From 2-12-FULL-40-12 sp964518135 (GTDB lineage Bacteria; Patescibacteriota; Minisyncoccia; Minisyncoccales; 2-12-FULL-40-12), in NCBI GenBank assembly GCA_964518135.1, contig CAZFEY010000003.1, forward strand, positions 1 to 36,639: a stretch of 36,639 bases of DNA, given 5' to 3'. The notes below the pieces were generated by a model that made no database searches, was not told where the DNA came from, and saw only the letters and a list, made by a program, of their open reading frames with translations. How positions within the stretch are numbered: position 1 is the first letter of the stretch; every line of letters starts with the position of its first letter. The position numbers and the translations under genes are program-made. Shown here piece after piece: positions 21,242 through 30,356 of this stretch.

Positions 21242-23444
21242 CTATACAGCTCGCGCTTTTAAAAGACGGCGTAAAATTATTTCCAAAGCCGTTACCGAAT
21301 TTAGTGTATTTTTACTCTCCCCGACTTCAAATGTTTTACCTTGAAACTTGGCAACTTTTTCAAAATTATTCTTTAGATTGTCTAAGAAGGTGGGGGAGAT
21401 TCTTTCTGCCTCTCCTCCTGTCATTTGGACATAATACCTAGCGAAATCTTCAGTTTTGATCCGTCCGCTCTTGACCAACTCTGCTAGTCTTAAGACTTTA
21501 GTTTCGGTATCAAGTGGAGTTTTATAGATTAAATCATTAAGAAGAGATTTTGTTTCTAGATTCACTCCTTTCATTTCTGTCATTAGTAGCTTTTCGGGAA
21601 CTTCCTTTTCAAGGAATGGAAAATCTTTTATTTCTCCTAGGCCTGACCTCATTTCCTCCCCTTTTCCTAGCGCCTCTAAATTAAATCGCGCTGCGTTGTA
21701 CGCCTTAATAAAGGTAGAATCTAAGCTTCCTTCGGTTTGAGGTATATAATAAGTCCCGTCATCGTGAATTGTTCCTTCCGCAAACTCTTTCCCATCCAAA
21801 GAGAAACTGATATCGTTATCGTCCCTATTTACGATTAACTCACCTTCCGCATAGGGAATCCTGGTTGTTCCTTCTGGCGCTACGATCGTTGGCCGAATCA
21901 TCTCTTCGCTAGGAAGAGATGTTTCAACAGAAGGAGCTTCGGTCGGAATCCTAGCCCCCAGGTAATCCATATTCCTTAAATCTATAGTACCGTCTTGATT
22001 AATTTCAACATCTCCCTCTCCAATTCTTCGCATCATTTCTGCAAAACCCTTTAAATCTTGAGAATAACCAAGCTCTCTTAGTTGCTCAATTGTCGCTGGA
22101 TCTTTTAGTTGTTCTCCCGCATCTTCAAGCCATAGCTGATGAGCTTTTATACCTGCCCATCTGTCTAAATTTGCTTCACCGTCCCAACCGAACGATTCCT
22201 TTGCTGCGTCCGGATTGTTCCTAAGAAAATCTATAATCGCGCCTTCTGGCCCTCGATCTCCAATCTCAAGAGTCGTCATCGGTTCTTCCATTGGAAGCTC
22301 AACTGATACGCCCGAATGCGCTTCAGGAGACGCTTCTGTTGGTATTGGAATATCATAAGAAGATGCTTCAACGGCAGACACTTTCGCCGCTGCCACATCT
22401 GCCAAACCCAATTTCTGACTAATTATATCTGCCCCTACCCCATCTAAATGACCCGATGTAAGGGCAGCTGTTCCACCAACAACCACACCAACGCCTGCGC
22501 TCCAAAGAGTGACATTCCGATGTTTTCTATTTGTTTTTTTAACGATTTCTTCGTAATCTTCGGTCATCTTTTTCATCATATCCCTAAACGAATCTCCTTC
22601 TTTCTCTATCTCGGGCGCAATATCCAACCCAAAATTTTCTCTTAAGCCAGCTACTTCTTTTTGGTTCCATTCGTTGACCTTTCTCGTACCAACACTTTTT
22701 ACTAAAGTTCCGCTCAAGGCCGCTAATTTTCCAGCTACCATTCCTCTAGCAAAGCGCGTAGTACCAAAAACCAAAGCAGCTGTTGTTCCTCCAACTACAC
22801 CGCCGGCAAGCGCCGCTCCAGTCACTACCCCCGTTGAAATTAATACTTTCTTCCACATAGGAAGACGGGCGTAATTGATTATCATCTTCTCGAATGCGCC
22901 CCTTGTGCGCGACTCAAGAGAATCAACCTTAGCTTTCGCTAATAAATCTTGCTCCCTTATAATTAAATCTTCAAAAAGAGAGGCTTTTAATAAGCTCATC
23001 TCCTCATTAAAACGAGGGTGATCTTCTGCTATTCCCTCTCTTCTTAACAGTTCGAGTTTTTCACGGTACAATCTTCTTCCATATTCGGTCTTAATCTTTT
23101 CGTATTCTAATCCAGCTTCCTCTAATTTAATTTCGGCCAAGCTTAGGCCTGTTTTTTCTTTCTTTTTAGCGATTTTATACTTCTTATCTGCTTCAATATA
23201 GTTTTTCCTTTTTCCATCTAATTCTTCTAAAATTCCTTCGAGCGCCTTTTCTTTTATCTCTTCCTTTATCTCCTCTAATTTTCTTTCCTCTTCTTTAGTA
23301 GGCCCTTCTTCTTTCATCTCTTCTGTAGGTACTTCATCTTTACCCTCTGTCTCTATCACAGGCACAGACTCTTTTTCTAACTCCTCCAAAGTAGGCCCTT
23401 CTTCTTTCATCTCTTCTGTAGGTACTTCATCTTTACCCTCTGTC
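21242..23444 (-). CDS. C-terminal part of large repeat-rich membrane-associated protein (gene split by assembly gap)
   Basis: The frame stays open from the stop at 21242 to the edge of the N gap at 23444, so the ATG at 23410 is probably internal. The visible part has acidic repeats (ESVPVIETEGKDEVPTEEM), a long charged coiled coil (about 50-180) and a hydrophobic Gly/Ala-rich region near 195-240 and 305-325 that may cross or enter the membrane. A long mostly soluble C-terminal domain with repeated Pro/Ser/Glu linkers follows. No known family is recognised. It is probably one protein with the segment at 23545-24977. It is the last gene of a minus-strand cluster with the VirD4-like ATPase. Confidence 0.7.
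23352..23444 (-). repeat. Tandem 93-bp repeat unit next to the assembly gap
   Basis: The 93-base (31-codon) unit ends at the gap with CTGTC, and the sequence right of the gap resumes with the beginning of the same unit (TCTATCACAGGCACAGACTC). A partial previous copy (about 57 bases, to 23351) is identical. The units encode ESVPVIETEGKDEVPTEEM-type repeats. Confidence 0.85.
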
Positions 23445-23544
23445 NNNNNNNNNNNNNNNNNNNNNNNNNNNNNNNNNNNNNNNNNNNNNNNNNNNNNNNN
23501 NNNNNNNNNNNNNNNNNNNNNNNNNNNNNNNNNNNNNNNNNNNN
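23445..23544. other. Assembly gap of 100 N
   Basis: Exactly 100 N, the usual placeholder for unknown size, falls between copies of a coding tandem repeat. The flanking frames are offset by one base with 100 N, so the true length must differ if the gene is intact. Confidence 0.98.
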
Positions 23545-24977
23545 TCTATCACAGGCACAGACTCTTTTTCTATTTTCGGTTCTGTTTCTGTTTTTAGCTC
23601 TCTCAACTTTTTTTCTTTTTCCACCAACTCCCTTTCTATCTCCCCTCTTTTCAACGGGCTTGCTTTTTTGAGTTCAGCCTCTAAATCTTTCAATTCTTTT
23701 ATTTTTGAGGCAGTGTAGATTTCTTCCTCCAGGATTATCAACTTTTTTTCTTTTTCTGTTAATTCTTTTTCCAATCTTTCTTTCTTAATTTTGGAATTTG
23801 CTTTATCATATTCTCTTTCTAGTTCCTCCATTTCTTTTCTTGTTTTTTTTGCTAGGCTCTTTAAGCTTTTTGGCTTGGTCTTTCCCTCCCTCTCTTCTTC
23901 TATTTCCTTTATTATTTTCTTGTATTCTTCTATCTCTTCGAGAGTTCTTTTTGTGCCAACACCTCTTATCACCTCAATGATTGGTTGTTTTTCTTCATCC
24001 GTTGTTTCAGGCTCTTCTTTCGAAGGTTCTTCTGCTTCTGGAACTATTTTTTCTAGTGGTATTTCCTCCGGCATCCCTGGAGTAGTTTCAGCTTTTTCTT
24101 TTTCTTCTACTGGTGATATATTTTCTTCCCCTCCTTTAAGCCCTTCATCTATCACCCTCGCTTTTTCATCTAAGAGAGTTTCTTCTCTGTGTAACTTAGG
24201 TGACTCTTCTTTTAATGTCGTAGGTAACTCTTCTTCCTCTTCCGGTCCGTCTGGTCCTCCAAGGGTTTCTTCGAGTACTCTTTCCGCCTCTTCTTTCAAC
24301 TCAGACGAAAGAGATTCACGCTTTTCAGGATCTTCTTCTATCACAGGCACAGACTCTTCCTTCAACCAATCCGGAACAGACCCAGGCTCTTCCTTAGGCA
24401 CTTCCGGGATGGACTCACTCTTTTTATTAAGTCCTTTTTCTGCATATCTTTCTCTGACCCGCTTCGCATCCTCTTCAGGGGTTATTGAAGGTCCTTCCAC
24501 AAAGGGGTTAATTCTTTCTGCATCATATCTTTCTATGACCCGCTTCGCACGCTCTGCAGGGGTTTCAGCTTTTTCTTTTTCTTCTACTGGTGATATATTT
24601 TCTTCCTCTGTCACCCTCTCTTCTTCATCTAAGAGAGTTTCTTCTCTGTGTAACTTAGGTGACTCTTCTTTTAATGTCGTAGGTAACTCTTCTTCCTCTT
24701 CCGGTCCGTCTGGTCCTCCAAGGGTTTCTTCGAGTACTCTTTCCGCCTCTTCTTTCAACTCAGACGAAAGAGATTCACGCTTTTCAGGATCTTCTTCTAT
24801 CATTTCTTCTAGTATTTTCCTTTGTCGTCTGAGTTCATCCTTCCTTCCCTTGACGATATCACCCTTATCTGCGCCTATTTCTTCATTGTCGTTTTCGGTA
24901 ATTTCTTCAACCGGCTCTTTCTCTGAGTCGCTTGGAACTTCTGGAACAGAAGAGGGAATTGGAATTTTTTCTGGCAT
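23545..24977 (-). CDS. N-terminal part of large acidic repeat protein (gene split by assembly gap)
   Basis: It starts MPEKIPIPSSVPEVPSDSEK at 24977 and is open to the gap. Composition is dominated by Glu, Lys, Pro and Ser, with no hydrophobic segment. Two copies of a 179-base exact repeat encode EEDPEKRESLSSELKEEAER and what follows. The part nearest the gap (about 340-475) is a long charged coiled coil. The ESVPVI motif at its end continues in frame type into the repeats left of the gap. It looks like a disordered or filamentous scaffold; no family is recognised. Downstream of the 25011-25322 gene on the same strand. Confidence 0.7.
24165..24343. repeat. 179-bp direct repeat, copy 1
   Basis: By eye identical to 24624-24802. 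The 459-base offset is a multiple of three, so both copies are read in the same frame of the repeat protein. Confidence 0.85.
24624..24802. repeat. 179-bp direct repeat, copy 2
   Basis: Second copy of the 24165-24343 sequence. A further shared block (24085-24129 with 24562-24606) lies beside it with an 18-base different offset, showing that the duplicated region was longer and has since gained or lost six codons. Confidence 0.85.
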
Positions 24978-25010
24978 ATTTTTATAAAAATAAACAAGAG
25001 CTCTTCTTGT

Positions 25011-25322
25011 TTATTGGGTTATCTTGGTCAAAAAATCAACGCTTGTTTTTTTAAAATTATCAATTTCCTCATCAATAATCGTGTCTAAATTGTGTATTTT
25101 GGACTGTAAAAATTTTAGAATTGCTTCTTGGTCGCTTCCGTTCTTTGCCAAGAATTTGTCAAACTCTTTTTTGTCCTTTTCCTTTAATTCGTCTAAAATC
25201 CTTAAAATGATATTTTGCTGAATGATCCTGCCTATACCTAATAATACTTCCACCTTTTTATCTTCGGACATATTATCTAATCCTAACTCCTTAATAATAC
25301 TTTCGCTAAAAGTTGTTGCCAT
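25011..25322 (-). CDS. Small all-helical protein, CPR-type hypothetical
   Basis: Its 103 residues are predicted mostly helical and charged (KELGLDNMSEDKKVEVLLG, LDELKEKDKKEFDKFL). No membrane helix or signal is visible. The layout resembles small helical DUF proteins (possibly DUF5663) common in CPR genomes; this match is from memory and uncertain. It has a strong promoter and a leader of about 70 bases, and it precedes the large repeat protein by 33 bases. It may be a partner of that protein or of the ATPase upstream. Confidence 0.6.
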   Translation of the reverse strand: MATTFSESIIKELGLDNMSEDKKVEVLLGIGRIIQQNIILRILDELKEKDKKEFDKFLAKNGSDQEAILKFLQSKIHNLDTIIDEEIDNFKKTSVDFLTKITQ

Positions 25323-25401
25323 AATCTATGCGCCTTACCGAAGAAGATAAACTTTTCTAATAAGGCTAGTTAATTTGTTAATAAGAAATGAACCTTTATT
25401 T

Positions 25402-25429
25402 ATTATATATTAATTTAATTATTAGTCAA
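25402..25429 (-). promoter_or_regulatory. Promoter of the 25011-25322 gene
   Basis: On the minus strand TTGACT (25424-25429), a 16-base spacer and TATAAT (25402-25407) lie 80 bases before the ATG and 8 bases after the preceding gene. It starts a unit that includes the large repeat protein. Confidence 0.75.
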
Positions 25430-25436
25430 GGAGTGT

Positions 25437-26264
25437 TTAGCTTTTAAACTTTTCTAGGGTTTTTTTAAAGTTTTTGAGGCGAGATTTTAGTGATGGATTT
25501 AGATTTTTTTCTAGTTCTAGATAATTGGCTTGAGATAAAAGAATACTTACGAAATAAGTAAATAATTTTTCTTCGTGGATAGATTTTTCGCCTAAAGGAG
25601 TTAATTGCTTTATGCCTTCTTTTATGTGTCTTTCCGGAAGAGGCATATAAAAAATCGGGAGAAAATCCACCTTCCCCAAGACCAATCTTATTTGATCTTC
25701 CTCGTCTTTTTCTAATTTGAAGCCGTATTTTAAGCTTCCCCCTCTTGATTCGCTATTTCTTCCCAGTACCTGCTCTTTTTTCTTCTCGTATCTTTGTCCA
25801 GAACTTTCTGCCACTTCATCGAAAGCACAAACTAAATTACCTGTCTCTTTCTCTAAAACAACATTATCAACTTTATTATTAATATCATCGTAGCTAGAGG
25901 CCCTGACAACAACAAATTCATCTCCTAAAAACTTTGAAAAAATTGAGCCCTTAAGCAATTCCAACTTCTCACCGCTTCGCTTAAGTTTCTCTCCCTTGAT
26001 TTCTTCTGTTGGAACATTTTTATACCATTCTTTCTCGTATCTTTTAACAAGCTCTGAATCTTTTTTAATTTCCTCTGCAGAGTAAACTCCGTTGAATGCC
26101 GCCATATCAATTCGACAATCTTCAGTCACGGGAAAACCCTCTTGCCTTGTTTTCTCGGCAAGCTCCTTGCTTAATTCCGCCAACTTTTCCTCCATCATCT
26201 CTTCTTCTTGATTATTTTCAATTCTCTCTTCTGGATTTCCAAAATTTGGTTTTTCCCAATGCAT
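25437..26264 (-). CDS. Hypothetical protein of the ATPase cluster
   Basis: This 275-residue soluble-looking protein starts MHWEKPNFGNPEERIENNQEEE with a charged coil, followed by an alpha-beta region (GDEFVVVRASSYDDINNKVDNVVLEKETGNLVCAFDEVAE, about 115-155) and a helical C-terminus. No family or catalytic motif is recognised. It lies 21 bases downstream of the VirD4-like ATPase gene on the same strand and is likely co-transcribed with it, which suggests a role with that ATPase. Confidence 0.6.
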   Translation of the reverse strand: MHWEKPNFGNPEERIENNQEEEMMEEKLAELSKELAEKTRQEGFPVTEDCRIDMAAFNGVYSAEEIKKDSELVKRYEKEWYKNVPTEEIKGEKLKRSGEKLELLKGSIFSKFLGDEFVVVRASSYDDINNKVDNVVLEKETGNLVCAFDEVAESSGQRYEKKKEQVLGRNSESRGGSLKYGFKLEKDEEDQIRLVLGKVDFLPIFYMPLPERHIKEGIKQLTPLGEKSIHEEKLFTYFVSILLSQANYLELEKNLNPSLKSRLKNFKKTLEKFKS

Positions 26265-26285
26265 AACTTTTTAATCAAGATATTA

Positions 26286-28655
26286 TTATAGTCTTTTTTG
26301 TAGCTCTTCTTCTATATGAGCCCTGTCCTTTCCGTATTTTAATCTCGAGTATTCTTTAATTAATCTTGCGATTTCTGGATTTCCCCTAGATGGTGGAAAG
26401 GTCACGATATTAAACGGTTTTGAAGTCTCTCCTCTAATCAAAAGCCTTAGGGCGGCATTATAGTTATCCAAATTAACCAAATCGCTCTCTTCAAATACTG
26501 GTCCGAATTGGCTTATTAAATATTTAGCGTCATCGGGACCGACCCTAAAGGCTAATGCCGAACCAACATTGCCAAAGATAGCTTTTTGTGTGTCTTCGTC
26601 AAGTTGGCCAATATACTGATGCCCAAAAATCATAGCTAAATGGTACTTTCTTGCCTCGGCCAAAACCGCAGCAATGGTTTTGGTAGTTATATTATGAAAC
26701 TCATCAATATATAAAAAGAAGTCTCGACGCCTCTCTTCAGGAATATCGGCTCGAGAAAAAGCAGCGATTAAGATTTTACCAACAATAATCATCCCCAACA
26801 AATAACTGTTGATATCTCCCAATTTCCCTTTTGAAAGATTAATAATCAAGATTTTCCCTTCGTCCATTATTTCTCGGAAATTAAAAGCGGACTTTTGTTG
26901 TGCGATGATAGGCCTCACCAAATCATTGGCGATGAAAATATTCATCTTGCTGGTAATATATGGAACCATATTGGCCAAAGCGGCTTCGCCTCCGGCCTTT
27001 TCTGCCTCTAATTCCCAGAAGTTTTTAACGATTGCATTTTGACACTTTGAAAGTTTGTATTTCCTGAAATTAACATCTGCTAGAACTTTCGGTATATCAA
27101 TTAATGTGCTACCCGAGCCCGGATCTTCCATTATTAGCAACAGAGAATTTCTCATGTATTGCTCAAAAACTGGCCCACCAAAACCATGAGCTTTCAAGTT
27201 ATAAAGTTTCTCAAATATTTCTATTAGCTCATTAACAACAAAGGTCTTGCTTTCGGGATAGTTAGGATCATATTCCAACATATTGAGACCTAATGGCCTC
27301 TCGAAATCGCTAGGGTTAAAATAAATGACATCTTCTGCCCTGTCTGGCGGAATTAATTCTAAAACCTTTTCCGCTATATCGCCATGGGGATCAATTAAAG
27401 CTACTCCTTTTCTATTTTCAATGTCTTGACGAATCATTTCTTGCAGTAAAACCGATTTTCCAGTTCCGGTTTGACCAATAATATAAAAATGTCGCATTCT
27501 ATCCTTCTCGAGTATTGATATTTTTTTCTCTTCGCCGCGAAAAACATTCTTGCCGACAATAACTCCTTCGGTTGGCAAGTTCTCTGGGGGAGATGCTTGT
27601 TTGGTCTTGAGCCATTTAATATGAGGAGTTAAAAGTGTGGCTGAGGGAAAATGAAAAATGCCTGCCAGATCTGCCGAAGACAAAAGCATAGATTCCCAAT
27701 CATTAAAAGTTCTGAAGGAAAAAGAATAGAAAAGCTTTTTTAGCTTTCTGCCTTTCAGTTTTCTAAATTTAATTTGGTTTAAAATCGGTGAATTAAATTG
27801 TTCGAAGGCGCTTTGAAGTTGATCTAAAATTTCCAAAGCCCTATTTTGAGTTAAGGCCGACGTCAAGATGCGCAAATTAACATCAAAGACGGCTAGAGAG
27901 GCTTTTTGAGATATGGCGGAAACCTGAGATTGAACAATAGGATTTATTGGTGGCGGAGCAGAAGACCCAGTCTTGTAATCGGACGTTTTTGTTTTATCAG
28001 AATTAACCCTTTGGAGAGATTCGATAGCTTTCTGGGCTATCTTATTTAATGATGTTTGACTTGGTCTGGCAATAATCTGGATGGCGGCGCCCTCTCCTTC
28101 TTTGGCTAGCTTAGTAAAAATACTAGTAACTGTTGATAAGGGATCATTGCTAAGTTCTTGGTACGGTTTTAGAGGAAAAATTAAACCCTTAGAAAGCCTA
28201 GCTGTTGAACCGACCGACTTACCATTGGGATTGAAAATATTATAATCGGATACTGGTTGAATTTGGGCATTGGGCCAGAATCCCAGAATATGCTTCTCCA
28301 TCAGCTGAGAGAATTGCCTCGGAGAAGCAACGTAAAAATGAATTGCCTCTCCAATGCGATGAACTGCGATCTCGAACACAAAAAAAGGATTGCCAAAAAA
28401 AGACCTCTTAATCCTGCTCGACTCTCTAATGCTATTCAGCGAAGAATAAAACCCCTCAACTGTTTTCAGGTATACCTCCAAGGAAAATTCTTTCTCTTTC
28501 TCGACCGCTTGAGGTAAAGTTACCAAAAGAAGGGACAGATTCATTCCCTTGATTAAAGACCATTTCCTTTTTTTGCCCTGCACTATAACGGCGAAAATTA
28601 GAAATAGGGACAGAACAATAAATAATATCAAAAATAAAAGATAAAAAATGGTCAT
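26286..28655 (-). CDS. Membrane-anchored VirD4/TraD/HerA-like ATPase
   Basis: This 789-residue protein has an N-terminal hydrophobic helix (about 3-27), a long alpha-beta region and a RecA-type motor with Walker A GQTGTGKS (394-401), IDPHGD (421-426) and Walker B LYIDEF (648-653). GHQYIGQLDEDTQKAIFGNV (about 678-697) follows. The motor resembles type IV coupling proteins and HerA/FtsK-like pumps, so it could move DNA or protein across the membrane. No relaxase, VirB channel gene or other conjugation gene is seen in the window. Its ATG overlaps the stop codon of the 28652-29086 gene. Confidence 0.85.
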   Translation of the reverse strand: MTIFYLLFLILFIVLSLFLIFAVIVQGKKRKWSLIKGMNLSLLLVTLPQAVEKEKEFSLEVYLKTVEGFYSSLNSIRESSRIKRSFFGNPFFVFEIAVHRIGEAIHFYVASPRQFSQLMEKHILGFWPNAQIQPVSDYNIFNPNGKSVGSTARLSKGLIFPLKPYQELSNDPLSTVTSIFTKLAKEGEGAAIQIIARPSQTSLNKIAQKAIESLQRVNSDKTKTSDYKTGSSAPPPINPIVQSQVSAISQKASLAVFDVNLRILTSALTQNRALEILDQLQSAFEQFNSPILNQIKFRKLKGRKLKKLFYSFSFRTFNDWESMLLSSADLAGIFHFPSATLLTPHIKWLKTKQASPPENLPTEGVIVGKNVFRGEEKKISILEKDRMRHFYIIGQTGTGKSVLLQEMIRQDIENRKGVALIDPHGDIAEKVLELIPPDRAEDVIYFNPSDFERPLGLNMLEYDPNYPESKTFVVNELIEIFEKLYNLKAHGFGGPVFEQYMRNSLLLIMEDPGSGSTLIDIPKVLADVNFRKYKLSKCQNAIVKNFWELEAEKAGGEAALANMVPYITSKMNIFIANDLVRPIIAQQKSAFNFREIMDEGKILIINLSKGKLGDINSYLLGMIIVGKILIAAFSRADIPEERRRDFFLYIDEFHNITTKTIAAVLAEARKYHLAMIFGHQYIGQLDEDTQKAIFGNVGSALAFRVGPDDAKYLISQFGPVFEESDLVNLDNYNAALRLLIRGETSKPFNIVTFPPSRGNPEIARLIKEYSRLKYGKDRAHIEEELQKRL

Positions 28656-29086
28656 TGCTGACGTTTCAAAATTCCCTGCTCAATTAATTCTTGGTAATAA
28701 TGGTCCACGAGAGCATCATGGAGCTCATCTAAAATAGCGGGATTGTTAAGTGCCTGAGCAACCGAGAGAGCTTTGGGTAATCCCTTTTCGAGCGTTAAAG
28801 AGATAAGAGCGCCCAACTGTTGATCGGGTTCAAATCTAGAAATTTCTTCGGCTTCATCTCGAGCAGATGATGGTGTGGCAATATTTGGAGTTTGTTGCAG
28901 TTCTTTGATGTAAGTTTCGATCTGTTGCTTGATAATTTCTTCTTTATCTTCGGCCACGGGTATTTCTTTTCTGAGCTGAGCTTCCAAAATCTCGATGCGC
29001 TTTTTTAGTTCTCCGACTTCTGAACCCTTCTCCGATGAAACCTCATCTGGAACTATTTCTGGCACTGGAGTCTTTTCTTCTGACAT
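28652..29086 (-). CDS. Hypothetical helical protein coupled to the VirD4-like ATPase
   Basis: This 144-residue protein has a Pro/Glu-rich start (MSEEKTPVPEIVPDEV), a coiled coil (GELKKRIEILEAQLRKEI, about 24-41) and a helical C-terminal domain (PDQQLGALISLTLEKGLPKALSVAQALNNPAI). There is no membrane segment. It overlaps the ATPase start by 4 bases, a sign of translational coupling, and heads the minus-strand cluster. It is divergent from rpsT. A similar tail is known to occur next to such ATPases in CPR genomes, but I cannot name a family. Confidence 0.65.
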   Translation of the reverse strand: MSEEKTPVPEIVPDEVSSEKGSEVGELKKRIEILEAQLRKEIPVAEDKEEIIKQQIETYIKELQQTPNIATPSSARDEAEEISRFEPDQQLGALISLTLEKGLPKALSVAQALNNPAILDELHDALVDHYYQELIEQGILKRQQ

Positions 29087-29106
29087 AGAATTTGCTATAA
29101 AGTAAT

Positions 29107-29112
29107 TATAAT
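29107..29112 (+). promoter_or_regulatory. -10 box of rpsT
   Basis: A perfect TATAAT lies 31 bases before the rpsT ATG. The -35 is weak: no good match lies 16-18 bases upstream. It falls in the 57-base gap shared with the divergent 28652-29086 gene. Confidence 0.5.
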
Positions 29113-29143
29113 GCTTTTATCATTTTAACCCATATTTAAAATC

Positions 29144-29404
29144 ATGCCAATAATCAAAGCAGCCAAAAAAGCTTTAAGGCAAAGCAAAAGAAGGAAGGCT
29201 TTCAACGCAAAAAGGAAGAATGACGTAAAAGACCTCTTCAAAAAGGTAAGGTTTTTGATTGCCGAGAAAAAAAACGAGGAAGCAAAGAAATTACTTCCTG
29301 TAATTTATAAAGCCCTAGATAAGGCCGTGAAAACCGGTGTTATTAAAAAAAATAACGCTTCCCGAAGAAAATCTCGTATCGCCAAAAGTCTTTCTAAGGC
29401 CTAG
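29144..29404 (+). CDS. rpsT: 30S ribosomal protein S20
   Basis: This 86-residue, very basic, all-helical protein starts MPIIKAAKKALRQSKRRKAFNAKRK and ends NNASRRKSRIAKSLSKA, both typical of S20, a primary 16S rRNA-binding protein of the small subunit. No Shine-Dalgarno is visible before the ATG. Its last 11 bases overlap the end of the convergent holA gene. Confidence 0.95.
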   Translation: MPIIKAAKKALRQSKRRKAFNAKRKNDVKDLFKKVRFLIAEKKNEEAKKLLPVIYKALDKAVKTGVIKKNNASRRKSRIAKSLSKA

Positions 29405-30356
29405 TTCCTATAATCAACAAGTCTATTGCGGTCGCAGAATCGACTTTGCCAGTTTTGATATCTAAATCTGCCTGAAAGATCTTTCGGTAGATTTTTTTTA
29501 ACTCTTCCAATGTAAACAGGTTCGCCTGTTGCATTGTTTTTTTAAAAACAAAAGGATGCATACCTAATCTACTCGCTACGACATAAGGATTTCCGTAATG
29601 CATTCCTTCCTGCTCCAGGGATTTTACCAAAAGCAAATTGCGGAACTGAAAAGTTATCATCGAGAGTAAATACAGAGGATTTTCTCCATCTTCTAAATGC
29701 TGCCTTATTAGTTTTAAAGCGGTTTTTGTTTTTTTATTAGCTATGCAATCAATGGTTTTAAAGATATCTGTTTCGATTTTCGGCTTTACCAAAAGAACAA
29801 TATCGTCTGTGATTATTTTTGACTTAAAACTGGCTAATTTTTGAATTTCATTAGAGAACCGCCAGAGGTCGTTTCCCACAAACTCAATTAGTTTTTCCAG
29901 GGCAACTTCTTCAATCTTGCAATTCCTACTGTCAAATTCCTTTTTCGCCCAGTTTTTTAATTGCTGATCAGACAAAGCTTTAAATTCCTGACATTTAGCT
30001 TCTTTTTGAAGGAATTTAAAAAGAACGCTTTTCTCTGTGATTTTTCCAAGATCATTATTCTCGTAAAAAATAATGATATTCTGGGATTCTAAAAACACAT
30101 TTTTATTTCTAATAAAATTTTCTTTGAAATCGGTATTAGAAAAAGCGTTTTCTAAAACTAAAAGCTTCTTTCCCTGAAAGATAGAGTTTTGCTGGAATTC
30201 TAATAGAACATCTCCAAAATTGGTTTCTGCGAGGTCGAAACGCTGGAAACCAAAACCACCCTTGGCGGATTGCTGGCTCTTTTGATACTTTTCAATAATC
30301 TCGTTCAATTTCTGTCTCGATCTAAAATTATCTTTTCCGTATAGAAAAAAAATCAT
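29394..30356 (-). CDS. holA: DNA polymerase III delta subunit
   Basis: HolA is the clamp-loader subunit that opens the sliding clamp. The 320-residue protein starts MIFFLYGKDNFRSRQKLNEI, the expected N-terminal fold-I beginning, and shows the HolA central block (SFKSKIITDDIVLLV, KTIDCIANKKTKTALKLIRQHLEDGENPLYLLSMI) and a C-terminal helical domain. The start at 30354-30356 overlaps the mutM stop codon (ATGA); a longer frame from 30383 lies inside mutM. The pairing with rpsT is common in bacteria. Confidence 0.9.
   Translation of the reverse strand: MIFFLYGKDNFRSRQKLNEIIEKYQKSQQSAKGGFGFQRFDLAETNFGDVLLEFQQNSIFQGKKLLVLENAFSNTDFKENFIRNKNVFLESQNIIIFYENNDLGKITEKSVLFKFLQKEAKCQEFKALSDQQLKNWAKKEFDSRNCKIEEVALEKLIEFVGNDLWRFSNEIQKLASFKSKIITDDIVLLVKPKIETDIFKTIDCIANKKTKTALKLIRQHLEDGENPLYLLSMITFQFRNLLLVKSLEQEGMHYGNPYVVASRLGMHPFVFKKTMQQANLFTLEELKKIYRKIFQADLDIKTGKVDSATAIDLLIIGTRP

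Noticed and set aside
23352..24802. CRISPR array
   Set aside because: Repeats are long, in-frame and coding, without short regular repeats and unique spacers. No cas genes are visible.
23791..24987. Long plus-strand frame opposite the repeat protein
   Set aside because: It is a Ser/Phe-rich antisense of a Glu/Lys-rich repeat, without start signal or recognisable domain.
26286..28655. Integrated conjugative element
   Set aside because: A coupling-type ATPase alone is not enough. No relaxase, integrase, VirB channel genes or attachment repeats are seen.
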